Positions 25,267 to 37,754 are shown, counted from the stretch's first letter. The stretch is 64,000 nucleotides of DNA from Holacanthus passer (GCA_025331565.1 JAFREQ010000026.1:4187001-4251000); one strand, 5' to 3'. Notes: generated by a model not told the origin, from the sequence alone. Numbers and translations are program-made.

Positions 25267-25430
25267 ACAACGAGGGACACAACAAGGGAGACAACGAGGG
25301 ACACAACGAGAGAGACAGACAGAGAGAGAGAGACAGACAGACAGACAGAGAGACAGACAGAGAGAGAGAGACAGACAGAGAGAGAGAGAGACAGACAGAG
25401 AGACAGACAGAGAGAGAGAGACAGACAGAG

Positions 25431-25469
<39 letters not shown>

Positions 25470-25558
25470 CATAGACAGAGAGAGACAGAGAGAGAGAGTG
25501 ACAGAGAGAGAGAGACAGACAGAGAGAGAGAGACAGACAGAGAGAGAGAGAGAGTGAC

Positions 25559-25591
<33 letters not shown>

Positions 25592-25600
25592 GAGACAGAA
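25267..25600. repeat. Polypurine (GACA/GAGA)n tract
   Basis: About 335 bp of purine-dominated repeat. A 12-15-bp ACAACGAGGGAC motif starts it, and GACAGAGAGAGA variants follow. The long minus-strand Ser/Leu ORFs and the plus-strand Arg/Glu/Asp ORF here are repeat artefacts. Confidence 0.96.
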
Positions 25601-25854
25601 TGGAGGAAGCAGCCTGATCGCCCTCGGCTCAGTCTGCCAACAGCAGCAGTTTGCATCATACTGTAAGAAAACACACATCATCTACCTGAACATGTTTGGA
25701 TCATCAGCCTCGATCAGGTCATGCAAATTAAATATAATATCAGTGAAAGATTTGAGACGCGTTCAGTTTGAACATTTTACATTGAATCTGCTGCAAATTA
25801 GAAGCATTTAAACATCATCTCTGACAGGATTTGAATCTGTGGCTGTTTTCATGG

Positions 25855-26110
25855 TTTGGTCTCTTTAGTTTCAGTGAAATGTTTCATCAAAGCCAGCTCC
25901 GGCCTGGTGAGGAGGAACTGAACTCAACCTCGTCCAGCAGCTCTGGGATGAACAGGATGTCGACTGTGATCCAGACCTCATCAGCAGTGTTGGACTCACT
26001 GACGCTCAGAATGAGATTCATCCTGCAGCCAGTTTCCTGTTGGAGCAGCACATCAATGCCAGTGGTTTGAGAATGCACAGGTGTCCACATACTTTTGGCC
26101 ATTTAGTGTA
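25855..26110 (+). mobile_element. Remnant of a fish DNA transposon, 3' end
   Basis: GTTGGAGCAGCACATCAATG, GCCAGTGGTTTGAGAATGC and then CAGGTGTCCACATACTTTTGG with ...CCATTTAGTGTA resemble, from memory, the terminal segment of a DNA transposon very common in teleosts. The inner part (from about 25855) could be decayed transposase sequence. No intact ORF remains. Confidence 0.6.
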
Positions 26111-28200
26111 CGACGCGCATCATGATGGACAGCAAAATACATGTTTTTCATTCATCTCATCTCTCCCATAGTAACACTGTTACTGATAAATAACACAACC
26201 TTCATCCCTGTCAACGAAGAGTCTCGTCTGAATCGTTTACTCACCATTTTGGAATCTTAAAAAAATGCATCCACTTCCTTTCAGGAAAGTTTAGTGCATT
26301 GATCTTTTCATTGAAATCTGAGAAACATAAACACAGAACTGTCCTGTACATGATAATACAGCCTGTTAATCTGGACAGACAGCGACGCTCAAACTGAAAG
26401 GTCGTGACCTTTGAAGAGCAGGAAGACAAACAAACTACATCTGTACAATAAGTGAAGATTTTTTTCTATAGCAATAACCGAGACAGAAATTACAATTATA
26501 AAGGCACAAAGCAGAAAACAGGCAGGACAGTAAGAGGCACCGTATAAGACACAAAGGAAACGAAGCACTCGGTCAGTCGAGTTATTAATAAAGCGTCTCC
26601 ACACTCGAACATGAATAAACAACAAGGACGTGAAAAACAAGGGGCGGAACAGAGACTCCTGAAGAACTCCCTTCAGACGAGCTCGCAGCCTTTACTGCAG
26701 CTTCAGTCGGAGCTTTGTGCTTAAAATCATTATTGTTAAAGGAGAGTGTGGAAACGAGAGCTTCGTGGCTTTATCGTCCTTTTATTATGGAGAATTTCCT
26801 GCAGGGCAGCAAAGACCGAGCCGACTTAATCAGCGGGAGAAATACGGCAATTAGGAGCTGGCTCTCCACCCAGCGCGGCTCTGCCCTGCTTTCTCTCTTT
26901 GAACCGGCCGATAAACAGAGTTTTTCTGGTTCCTTCGTCGTCATGTAAATAAACAATTAAGATGTGGAATGTGAGATGAGGGAAACGTGCGGCTCTGTCG
27001 TTCACGCTATCACAACCTCGGCCTCGGCTTTCTGTTTTCCTTTCCCTCTCTCGTCCTCGTTCCTCCGTCCGTCTCAGCACATGGACACATGTAGGCACAG
27101 AAACACACCGTTATCAGCTCCGACATGTCGAGCTGTTTGTGGATTTAAACGACTGGAGGAAGTTCATTATGTGACCTGAGCAAAACTACGATACAGATCT
27201 CGGTGGTTGGTTGTTTTAACTGGCAGGAAGAATTTGGAGTTTTCAGTCTCAGGACGTCTGAGAAGTTTTTTAAATAGATTTAACAAATTTAAAACGTTTC
27301 TATTGTTTAAGCAAATTCTCTGAAACTTTCCTGGGTTGAAACGATACATAACTTGATGCAAATGCATGAAGGGAGCAAAGAAAAGAATTCATTCTTCAAG
27401 CTTAAGTCCAATGAATCCGTTTTCACTTTCAACGAGAGTTCATACGTTTTCAAAACTGTTTCCAGTCTTTACGCTGGATGAGCAGCTTCATATTTAATGT
27501 ACAAACATGAGAGTGGTATCAGTCTTCTCATCAAACTCACAAAGCATCTTTCCCCAAATGTCAAACTCTTTCTTTCAATGATCTTATATCTGATAGTTAT
27601 ATCTGTGACTAAAAATATCTTCTGGACCAAAACTAATGTATAATCTATAAATACCAGCATCATAGGAGCAGCAGAGGAAGCTGAGAGGAAGAGAGGAGGA
27701 GACAGAAAGAGTTAAATGTGAAGTTGAAGTGAGTCCACTTCTCTCTTACTGACATTTATGTTCTCTCCCAAGTCTGTGAATACATTGTCTTTCCTACAGC
27801 GAGCGGAGCCATTTACTGCTGCCGGTGTCCTCATGAAAACTGCAGGAGCAGGAGACTCGAATATATGAGAGAGTTCAGTACTGAAATATGAGGGAAGAGT
27901 GACGGCTGATTTTTAAGGAGCCAACCTGGAAAATTCACATCATTTAGAGACAAATTCCAGCTCGAACATTTCAACGAAACACTCAGGACCACAACCTGCG
28001 CTTCCAATATCAAATCCTCCTGTGGGTTTAAAATGTGGCTCTGAAAGGTAAAACTTCCTCCTTCATGACGACGGCAGCCGCTCTGACTGGATTCTGTACA
28101 ATCGATTCTCACGTCAAAGTCAAAACACTCATGATGAGGATGATCCGCTTCTCCTGCGTTGGTCTGTATCATCAGTGTGATCCATTCATATTTCAGCTCG
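26111..28200. other. No gene; candidate conserved element 26740-26960
   Basis: The 26740-26960 stretch is complex (TTTATTATGGAGAATTTCCT, CGGCAATTAGGAGCTGGC, GGCCGATAAACAG) and open in one plus frame, but has no recognisable product. A conserved non-coding element is more likely. Elsewhere AT-rich. Confidence 0.4.
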
Positions 28201-28575
28201 GAGGCCATCAGGCTGCAGGTTCACTGTCGGAGGCCGGGGGCCGGGGGCCGTCAGGCTGCAGGTTCACTGCCGGGGGCCGGGGGCCATCAGGCTGCAGGTT
28301 CACTGCCGGGGGCCGGGGGCCATCAGGCTGCAGGTTCACTGTCAGAGGCCGGGGGCCGTCAGGCTGCAGGTTCACTGTCGGAGGCCAGGGGCCGTCAGGC
28401 TGCAGGTTCACTGTCGGAGGCCAGGGGCCGGGGGCCGTCAGGCTGCAGGTTCACTGTCGGAGGCCGGGGGCCGTCAGGCTGCAGGTTCACTGTCGGAGGC
28501 CAGGGGCCGGGGGCCGTCAGGCTGCAGGTTCACTGTCGGAGGCCGGGGGCCGGGGGCCGTCAGGCTGCAGGTCAG
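28201..28575. repeat. 36/43-bp GC-rich minisatellite, ten copies
   Basis: The unit starts TCAGGCTGCAGGTTCACTGT and ends CGGAGGCCGGGGGCCG. Some copies carry an extra 7-bp GGGGGCC step. Ten TCAGGCTGCAG starts lie between 28208 and 28560. It generates the repeat ORFs on both strands. Confidence 0.96.
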
Positions 28576-28734
28576 CTGAGCAGTCTTCTCCTGCAGCTCC
28601 AGCTCGTGCTTCTGCTCACAAGACCGAGAAGAAACCTCCTGGAGCCACTTTCACAGCTGAGAGTTCAGGAGAAACGACAGACCAAGTCCGAACTTCTGAG
28701 TGAGCGGCTCCAGGCGAAGGAGGTGGAACCAGGT

Positions 28735-28872
28735 GTGTGGTCAGGTGGTGGTCAGGTGATGGTCAGGTGGTGGTCAGGTGGTGGTCAGGTGGTGGTCAGG
28801 TGGTGGTCAGGTGATGGTCAGGTGGTGGTCAGGTGGTGGTCAGGTGATGGTCAGGTGATGGTCAGGTGATGG
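28735..28872. repeat. 11-bp minisatellite (TCAGGTGGTGG), about 12 copies
   Basis: TCAGGTGGTGG and TCAGGTGATGG units alternate. Each contains the E-box CAGGTG. It lies only 160 bp from the 36-bp array. Confidence 0.95.
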
Positions 28873-29409
28873 GAAAGGAGGGAAAGTTTGAGGGCATCAG
28901 GGGGAGAAAGGAAGTGAATGTGTGTCTGTGGCCGGAGGAAGGAACAAGAACAGAGCTGCTCAGAACATGTTTTTGATGGAGTAAATCTTTGAGACTGTTC
29001 CAGTTGTCTTCAGTCCTTCGTCAGCCCAAGTTACTGCAAATTCAAACTCGATGTTGAAGTTGACACCTGACGACCAGTAGATTTTCTATGATAATTTTCA
29101 TGAAATTCAAAATGAAAATCTCTGTGGCGTCTCTGCTACTGTCTCGTGTCAGACTGCTCTTTACAGTGTGTGAAGCCACCGAGTGTAGATTTAAATGAGA
29201 ATGAAAACGTCTCGGGATAATGTGAAAATAAGGTTCCTCATACATCATCATCTGTCTTCATATTCTCTGAGGGAGTCGGGAGAGGACGAGGTAATAAATC
29301 TGCCGGGACGCGTCAGGAGGACACGCCAGATGTAAAGCTCCATATTACAGGAGCTCCTTCTACTTACAGTCACATCAGACTCATAATAGTTTGGATTTGC
29401 TTCAGTGAT
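28873..29409. other. No gene recognised
   Basis: AT-moderate spacer between repeat arrays. Nothing identifiable. Confidence 0.5.
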
Positions 29410-29451
29410 CATCTATCTATCTATCTATCTATTTATCTATCTGTCTATCTG

Positions 29452-29486
<35 letters not shown>

Positions 29487-29510
29487 GTCTATCTGTCTAT
29501 CTATCTATCA
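29410..29510. repeat. (ATCT)n tetranucleotide microsatellite
   Basis: About 25 units with ATTT and GTCT variants. On the minus strand it is an AGAT run, so it contains many GATA cores. Confidence 0.97.
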
Positions 29511-30203
29511 CTCATCCATCAGTTCATTGGAGTGTGACTAAACTGAACATTATAAATCTAAATCTTTCATTGAGCTGTGCGATATGTTTGACAAAAAAAT
29601 CAAAAGCAAACAAAAAGCTTTGTCGCGTCGTTGTCCTCTCTTTGTGCCACGAAGAACAAATCTGCACTTTCACATTTGCAGTGAATTTTTTTTTTAGCTG
29701 GACAAAATTTGAGAGCTTTTTTTTTTGTGGGAAACGTTTCAAAGTGTTCAGAACGTGTTTGGGCCATAAAACCTGAACAATGAGCAGAAACAAACACGTG
29801 AACAAAGCTTCCTATAGAACAGTTTTAATTCATTGTTAGCAGCTGCTTTTTAAGATTCAGAGACAGAAGCTGCTGAACTGCAGCTCAGATTCCAAACAGC
29901 ATCTCTTCTTCCTGCCGTCAGCACATTTTCCAGCTCAGTGTGTGAATATAAAAATATGCGAGGACAGAGAGAGAGACGTCATCTGGACACGCCGGATCAT
30001 GTCTGGTTCAAGGACTCGGGGGTCTCGGGCCGGCAGCCGGGGATGCCCTTGTTGCCACGGCAACCAATGAACCGTGTTGGGAGGGAGGGGTCACGAGATC
30101 TACGGTAAAGATGCTGAAGTGGATGGTTTCTCAGTGTTTGTGACAGGATGAGTTATAACAGTCATTAATGAGAAAACACATATCAGAGGTCCAGATACGA
30201 GCA

Positions 30204-30229
30204 GGAGAGAGAGAGAGAGAGAGAGAGAG
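30204..30229. repeat. (GA)n microsatellite
   Basis: About 13 GA units. Confidence 0.95.
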
Positions 30230-30337
30230 TCCATGTCCACGACAGGATCAGTGACTTAACACAGGACGAGAAGAAAACAAGGAGGAAGACGAGTCAGGAC
30301 ATGTTTGCAAGTGAAGCCAATTCCAGAGGTGAAGAAG

Positions 30338-30724
30338 AGGACAGACTGAGACTGAGGACAGTCTGAGGCTGAGGACAGTCTGAGGCTGAGGACAGTCTGG
30401 AGCTGAGGACAGACTGAGGCTGAGGACAGTCTGAGGCTGAGGACAATCTGAGGCTGAGGACAGTCTGAGGCTGAGGACAGAAGCTGAGGACAGTCTGAGG
30501 CTGAGGACAATCTGAGGCTGAGGACAGTCTGAGGCTGAGGACAGTCTGGAGCTGAGGACAGTCTGAGGCTGAGGACAGTCTGAGGCTGAGGACAATCTGA
30601 GGCTGAGGACAGTCTGAGGCTGAGGACAGAAGCTGAGGACAGTCTGAGGCTGAGGACAGAGGCTGAGGACAGTCTGAGGCTGAGGACAGTCTGAGGCTGA
30701 GGACAGACTGAGCCTGAAGACAGT
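30338..30724. repeat. 17-bp minisatellite (AGGCTGAGGACAGTCTG), about 22 copies
   Basis: Regular 17-bp units with occasional shortened units (GACAGAAGCTGAGG). Because 17 is not a multiple of three, each frame repeats every 51 bp and encodes a 17-residue Ser/Leu/Pro/Gln period on the minus strand. The three long overlapping minus-strand ORFs are artefacts of this. Confidence 0.96.
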
Positions 30725-32889
30725 CTGTGTGCTGGGCAGGAAGAATCTCCATCTTGCTCGTCTCCGTCTCACCAGCCACAGACCTAATTGCAAAGTGGGA
30801 CATTAAATAGGGCAGAGTGAAAAAAAGTCGGGCTAAAAAGAGGAAGCTCGAGCAGCGACGCAGCGACGTCCTGCAGGGTCCAAACAAACACACTCGTCTG
30901 CTGCGAAGCCTCGAAAGCACCGTGTTGTTCAGGTCATCGGCCCGTAGGTGCTTCATGACATCATCGTCATCCTCGGTGACATCATCACAGGTGTCCAACA
31001 AAGAGATTCTCTGAAACTCAGCTGAGTGTGACTCGTCCTCTGAGCTGCCAGGTCATTCTTCCGCTCGTTCGTCAGATGAGGCGTCTTGTTCTTCCTGTTG
31101 TTTATCTTGATTGTTTCCTGTCGGGGACGTTAAAGTTTGAATGACACAGATTTACAGATTCAGAAGATGCATTTCTATAAATGTTTTGATCTTTTCCTGG
31201 CAGCACGTCCCGCTCCTCGTGCATTGTGGGTAGTGTTTCTGTGCTGGACAGAATCTGGATCCTGGTGATTTAACAGAGTATTGACTTGGACAATGGACAG
31301 ATTTGGACAGGAAGTCGCTCCACAGGTCGGAGCCTGAACCTTCAGTTGGTGCTGATCTTTATCCGACGCGTGGAAACGTTGAAAGAATATGAATGTTTGC
31401 ATGTGATGTGACTGAGAGAGAACAGTGAAAACACCTTTCTTTATTTTGGTGCATATTTCAGAGGAGCTCTAATTATCACCAGTCTTGTGTTTAAGCTTCA
31501 CAGAAAATAAGGAGAAGCTTTGAATCACTGCTGCTGCTGCTGCAAGGAGCTTATGAGTCAAGACTCTGTGTGGGACAGTCGCTGTGATGCTGCTGCTGTT
31601 TGTGGGCAAGTGTGAACAGAGGAGCAGTGTGCAAGCGCTGCCCCGCGCACCGTCTGCAGGCTCCGTCAGGTACGAAAGCTGAAACATCCAACTGAAGCTC
31701 ATTCTCTTACATTTACAATCAAACCAATCAGCAGTTCAATCAGTTTGATCGGTGGGAAATCCAGAAGAAGATTGGATGAAGTTTTTAAGAAGAGTGTTGA
31801 ACAAAGTATTTTGTAAATCATCTCTGCAGCTCTGGTCTTATGACACTTTCCCTGTTTGGCTCAGTCTCAGTTCTCTCATCAAACCTGCTGTTCAGCAGTG
31901 AGATGAGCTGGAAGAGGCCAAACCAGAGCTGAAAGTCCAATGAATAATGTTTTCACCACATCAGCTTTATGAGATGATAATATTTCAGTGTTGTGTTTAC
32001 ATCTTGTCGCGCTGCCCTCAAGTGGCCAGAAAGAATCTATAAATGCAGCTTTCCCATCAAATGTCACTGAAGTTTGAATTATCCTGTCAACAGACATCAA
32101 TGCAGGACTGAAGATATGATCTTGGCAGCTTGACATTTGAGAAAGATCTCACTGCTGATTATCTACAAACCAAGACTGATCCTTGTGGAACACCATATTT
32201 CGGAGGAGCTTCAGCAGCCACAACATTTCAAAGATAAGATTTAAATCAGTCCTGAGCTGCAGCGTTTGTAGGATCGTTTTCTCCACAGCAACACATCACG
32301 GTGAGCTGCGGTTTGTGTCGGAGAGCGACGATCGAACTCCCCCTCGTTTGTGGCGAGGACGAGGTCACTACTGATGCATCGATCCTCTGGGGATCAGGAC
32401 AATCAAAGAGGAGCGGCCGGTGATTTATCTGAAAGCCTACTTGCTTCCCCGGAGACAAAATCATTGACTCCACCAGCAGTTTCAGAGACGCTCGAGTGAT
32501 TTGGCAAATAACCGCCCCCCCACCGCCCGACACAGTTAATGTACCTGTTGGTGTCGCAGGTCTCGGATGGAGACAAGCAACTGGACATGAGCGTCCTGTT
32601 AAACTGGAGAAATGATGAGAGAGATTGTTGCTGATCTCAGACCAGTTGCTCTGCAGAATTAAAATATCCATGATCATTTACACAGATCGAAGGATAAAGA
32701 ACCATTAACAGAAAAATACCCTGATCCACCATTTATACCAAATAAATCCACAGATACAACGTGTGTACAATGAAAACGGACTTTTAACTTCGGTCCGACT
32801 TCTTTCAGGAACATTAGCCTTTTGTTAATGGTTCATTTTATCACCAGCATTGATCTACACACATCAACACTCATAAAGCCTCTGTTACC
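30725..32889. other. No gene recognised
   Basis: Mixed sequence. A short CTG run lies at 31530-31541. Near 32000-32050, ATCTTGTCGCGCTGCCCTCA followed by AGTGGCCAGAAAG looks like a remnant of a dispersed fish repeat. No exon is supported. Confidence 0.4.
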
Positions 32890-33275
32890 AGTGTAGCACG
32901 AGATTAATCTCCTTCATCCAACCATGTGTTCACCAAGTGTTGAACCTCTCTCCATCCAGAGTCTTTCCAGGATGAACCTTTCAGACCCAATCATGATCCT
33001 ATCACCTGTTACCAATCAACCTGTTTACCTGTGGAAGGATCCAAACAGGTGTTTTCAATCAGGCCACAACTTTCACAGTCTTTTGTTAGAAACATGTTGC
33101 TGCATCAGATTCAGAATCAGCAGATATTTACAGAAATCAATGAAGCTGATGATCAAACATTAAATAATTGTCTTTGTGCTGTTTTTCATTGAGTTTATGT
33201 GAAAAAGGATCAACAAACTGTCACATTCTGTTTCATTTATTTCTTACACAGCGTCTAAACTTTGCACGGCGCTAA
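32890..33275. mobile_element. Degenerate copy of a widespread fish DNA repeat
   Basis: The order TTCACCAAGTGTTGAACCTC, CCAATCATGATCCTATCACC, TCCAAACAGGTGTTTTCAAT, CACAACTTTCACAGTCTTTTG, TTGCTGCATCAGATTCAGAA, ACATTAAAT...TGTCTTTGTGCTG and finally ACAGCGTCTAAACTTTGCAC follows, from memory, an abundant teleost repeat that ends in 'ACACAACGTCCCAACTTTTTTGGAATTGGGGTTG'. No intact transposase. The family should be assigned with a repeat library. Confidence 0.65.
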
Positions 33276-36061
33276 AGCAGGAGCTTCACTACAGTTTGTT
33301 CACAACAGCAGTTATAAGCACAGAAAGGTTTTATTTTTCATTTATTTTATCATTTTTATCTAATATCGTTACGATTCATTTTCTTAAGTCGTTCACACCA
33401 AACTAACCTGTTAAACAAGAGAAATCGTGTGAGAGAAGCCGTTCGCTGAGCAGAAGCTCGCAGCTCTGCAAGTTACAAACGCTGGACGTTAAAGCGTTTC
33501 AGCAGGTGAAAAGATCAGAAATAAAAAGATAAATACACAGAACAAACACGTGACGATCGACCGTGTGTGTCGCATCTCTCTGCAGATATAATTGCTGAAG
33601 TATTTCTTTTCATATTCGTGCTCCGTTGTTTCAGGTTGATGCATTAAGATGAAGACGGGTCATTTATTTGGCGAGTGCACCTTTACTCCTCGGCTCCACA
33701 CATCAGCGCTGCCCTCGTTCGCTGCTCCTCTCTCTCTCACTCCATCTCTGAAAGCACATTAATCATTGCAGACTCCCACATGTTTTCACCTCTACCTCCT
33801 CCCCGCCCATTTTCTCCTACTCCTCCGGTTCTCTTCCTCTGGCGCTGGAGGCAAGTGGGTCACCGGCAACTGGAGGACTGTTTTCACTGCGGTGCAGAGA
33901 GAAGAGCGAAGGAAAGCTGAAGGCTGCAAACGAGGAGCAGGTTTCCAACAGGACGGCTGCTTTTATTAGAAGCAGGTCTTTGGGTGGTTTCCTCCAGAAA
34001 CCGCGAGATCAAAACCAAGTCGACTTCTTGTCAGTGCGAAGTGTGAAATTGTGCGGTTCCGGCCTATAAATGTGGAAATGGATGATTCAACCCTGTCAGC
34101 AAGAAAAAGACAAGTCTTATCTTGGACTGTGGTAAATTTTCACAGAGAAAAAAACAGACTGATAGTACAATCTGTGAAAGAGGAAAATGTGATTACTCAA
34201 AAATCAATGTGGAGGCAGAGATGTGTAATTCCTCTTTGATAAATGACCTCAGGCTCCTGAGGAGGAAAGATCATGATTCAGACTGAGGAACCAGGCCTGT
34301 GAGGAAGATCTGCCCCAAACACACATCTGCACCTCGGCCTTCTGCAGGACGTCACATGAGACGACGCCATGGAAGCAACGGTTCTGCATTAATATTCATG
34401 AAGACTGTTGAAAACTGGGAAAAGAAAATGGTGCAAAGCCACAAACAACAGTTCATATTTGAGGATGAAGCCTCGTCTCTCATTCATGATTCTCTCAGAA
34501 AATACTCAAATCCCACCCTGCAATAGTTGTTTTCTCCCTGGACTCTGTGGTTCTGGTCTTTAATGAGTAGATTTTGCCATCTACTGGCTTCATGTGCTCA
34601 TTACATTAAACACATGAGTAAGTAAAGCACCATGTGATCTCACATCTGTAGTAAAAATACACAATATAATATACATATAATGAATATATATATATATATA
34701 TACTTTTGTACTTTCACTTAATTTTGAAAACAGAACTTTTAATTGTAATGCATTTTTAAAAAATTGTGGTATTTCTATTTTCACTCAGATAAAGTATCTA
34801 ATTACTTCTTTCACCACCGTCCTCTGTCCAATAACATCACGGACAGGGTGGACAAACCTGCAGTAACACTTCACAGAATACTGTAATCCAGTACAACAAT
34901 AACACAACCTGTAACCTCACACACAATAAAATATCACAGGCTTAATGAAGGTAGTTTAATGCAGTTGATTTTATTATAAAAATGATTGCATCAAATTATC
35001 CACAGAAATGCAACTGAGGGATGAAACAGTGAAACACAGAGGTTTTTTATCTGCACTGTGAAGATAACATGACCTGACAGCTTCCAAACAGCTGCTAAAT
35101 GGACCTTATGGTGAGACTGTGTTTTTCATGATCTTTTCTTTTCTGTAAAAAACGACTAAATTAGATTATTGTTCTTTTCCCTCGTGCACGTTTCCTCTCT
35201 CGTAGTCCAACTGATGGAAGTGAAGAAGAAGAAAAGATCATGTGAAACTTTAATGATCCCTGTGAGGGAACTCCAGTCATCTACAGCAGTGGATGGTAAC
35301 AGGATATGAAAAAGAAATGAAAGACGTTCAAAGGCTGCAGCTTCTCAGTGGATGAGAAACGTTTCCAGTGTTTAGAAATACGTCATGAATAATCTGATGT
35401 TCGGCAGGATTCTCTTTTCTCTCAGCTCCTTTTTATTCTTGGCTGTTAGGAAGAATGATCTTTTAATTCAACTAGATTTGATTACACTGCAGTTTTCAGC
35501 TCACAGTCAAATTACACAATTGTGTGAAACTGTATGTTGGTGCTTCAGAGACGTCGGCCTCCTCTGGAGAACCTGGTCTCTGTGTTGCTGCTGGAAGTCG
35601 ATGAAAAACTGAGTCTAAAAGTTTTTTTTCTCTTTGACTGTGAAAGTTACAGACACCAAAACCTGAAGAGAGAAGTTTTCTACCAGTAAATTTTAACTGT
35701 AGCAGCTTCATTGAAATGATGAACAACAAACACAACAGACTCAGTGTCAGGTATCAACTCAGGACAATTAATCTGTTTTAGAATTTCTAGACTCAATCAA
35801 TCTGCTGTAAAGGAAGATGTCATCATCTCGACATGGCTGCTGTAGTTTAGACTTCAGTTTTGGTCTGACCTGTAAACTGTGGAAAGACATTACAAAGGAT
35901 GGGAGACAGATTTTTAACTGACTGATTTGGTTTGAGTTCCATCACAGTGATTTTAAATATTTTGCCTCCTGTCACAGATGAAGTTCATTCACAGCAACAG
36001 TCTCATGGTCTGTTAGTCAAAAACACATCATGTGGGCAAAATGAAGAAAAGTTCAACGAGC
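33276..36061. other. No gene recognised
   Basis: AT-rich with a small (TA)n run at 34683-34702. Near 35242-35275, GAAACTTTAATGATCCCTGTG resembles the 'TTTATTGATCCC' motif of fish repeats, but it is too short to call. The 33640-33980 part is more complex but unassigned. Confidence 0.45.
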
Positions 36062-36409
36062 TTTATTAAATTTCTTCCCAGATGGTAAATGGTGATGTGA
36101 GAACGTTCACCTCTGACGCAGTATTGCACAAGTTAAGCCTGATGTCATCAACAGACCAACAGCATCACTATCTCTTAAAAATAGAGGCAGCAGAGAAAAT
36201 ATGCCATCTGATCATTTTTCAGTAGTTTCACTTTTTCATAAATAGATTCAGTTCATTGTTTCGTCCATCAATCAATCACACCTTTATGTACAGAGCGTTG
36301 GGACAAAGTACCTCAGACTCATCAGCGACACTGCAGCTCTGCAAAAGGCCAGTTAACAAGCCAGAAAGCATCTTTTATATTTTACTGTTTTCTTTTGTCT
36401 GAGAAGAAT

Positions 36410-37595
36410 CAGATATTATTTATTTTTGCTTGTTAATTGACCTTTTGTGAAACTCCGTCTCTTATCAGTCACATTTTCTAACTTTGAACAATCGGTGAGA
36501 AATGTACAGTCATCAAACATCAGGATAGAAATGTATATATACATACAGTCCATAACAGATCCTGTGCACTTTCTGAGGATGCACATAAATACAGAAAAAT
36601 CTTAAATACATACAACATGTACTTTCATATCATCTGCTTCCTTTTGCAGTCCGTCTTTAATGGCAAACTATGACACCATAGTAAAACTCTGGGATATTCT
36701 GAACCATCGTCTCCCACGTTGTTTAACGGGCTTGAGAGCACGTCTTCAAACTGCCAAGGTGAGAATCCAGACACCTTTGGCTTTGCAGTTAAAGGGAACA
36801 GGAGGGAGTGGGAGAGGTGTAGTGCTTCTGAGCTTACATGAGATGAATATATACACATTTGGACTTTCAGTGCATAGTTTTAACTCAGCATCACGATTAT
36901 GTGCAAGATATGAAACCAGGCGGCAGCTGGTGCTGATATCTGTGATCTGGACATAAAGCAAACGGTTACAGACAGACGGGATGTTTGCATGTTGGTTCCC
37001 GCTCAGGAAACGGGGACAAGGTGAAGAGGAGACTCAGAACAGACTCAGAGTGTTAACGCAGAATGGATATGGCTTTCTGCACCTTCTTAGGCTTTTACAT
37101 TAGAGTTACACTGAAGTCCTTCCTTCTTTAACTCATCAGCTTGAGGATTTGTGACAAACATCAAGTTTCTTTCATCGTCTCTTTTCTCTTTTTGATCTGA
37201 GCACAAAAAAACTGTGAGCAACACAACAAAATAATTAAGGAACCCACCTGCTTCTATTCAGAAACACCAGCGAGGAAAGAAGGAGAGAATCATGCTTTAA
37301 GGCTCGATTTACATGAGAACATTTCAAGAAAAAATATGAGTTATAATTTGAGCGAAACTCACTGTGTTTAGTCTTATAAAAAACAACAGATAAATAAAAA
37401 TGACACTAAATCTTGTGGAGGAGTCTGTCTGAAATTAAAAATGTCAGTCGCCTTGCTGTTGTGATGCGGTGTCATTAACAGCTGTGACCTGACACGAGTT
37501 TCCAACTGTTGGACTCAAAGTGCCAGTTGTAGTGTTTGACCAAGCTTTAACTACAGGTCGGATACAAAATGCTGTGATTTCCCAGAGTGACCTTG
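36410..37595 (-). other. golgb1: golgb1 3' UTR (extent inferred)
   Basis: AT-rich sequence after the golgb1 stop, with no ORF of note. Possible polyadenylation signals on the minus strand are ATTAAA (36656-36661) and AATAAA (36419-36424), with another AATAAA further away (36062-36067). A TGTATATA element (36536-36543), matching the Pumilio consensus UGUANAUA, lies in between. I cannot tell which site is used. Confidence 0.5.
36419..36424 (-). terminator. candidate golgb1 polyadenylation signal AATAAA
   Basis: Canonical hexamer on the minus strand about 1.17 kb after the golgb1 stop. ATTAAA at 36656-36661 is a nearer, weaker alternative. No transcript evidence is available here. Confidence 0.35.
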
Positions 37596-37754
37596 CTACA
37601 GGGCACCGGTGAGGCACATGAGGACGAGCACGTGTATTGTGAGCAAGTAGGCCAGGAAGAAATATCGAGAGCGGGCGCGGCTCGTCAGCAGCCTGGAGAA
37701 GTAGAGGCTCCGCCCCCTGAGCCACCGGCGGCACGCCACCATGCCACCTTTCAC
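37596..37754 (-). CDS. golgb1: golgb1 last coding exon w26, membrane anchor and stop
   Basis: Fifty-two codons plus TAG. VKGGMVACRRWLRGRSLYFS, then RLLTSRARSR, form a strongly basic juxtamembrane stretch. Next comes one hydrophobic segment of about 18-20 residues (YFFLAYLLTIHVLVLMC), and the protein ends CLTGAL. This is a tail-anchor topology with almost nothing on the lumenal side, as known for giantin. Acceptor TTCCTCCAG. Confidence 0.95.
   Translation of the reverse strand: MKGGMVACRRWLRGRSLYFSRLLTSRARSRYFFLAYLLTIHVLVLMCLTGAL

Noticed and set aside
25154..25811. Long Ser/Leu ORFs (minus) and Arg/Glu/Asp ORF (plus)
   Set aside because: Entirely made of GACA/GAGA simple repeat; no complex protein sequence.
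28035..28869. Two overlapping ORFs of 222 and 236 codons
   Set aside because: They are translations of the 36/43-bp and 11-bp minisatellites in different frames.
30248..31001. Three overlapping minus-strand Ser/Leu/Pro-rich ORFs
   Set aside because: The 17-bp minisatellite keeps all three frames open with a 17-residue period; not gene-like.
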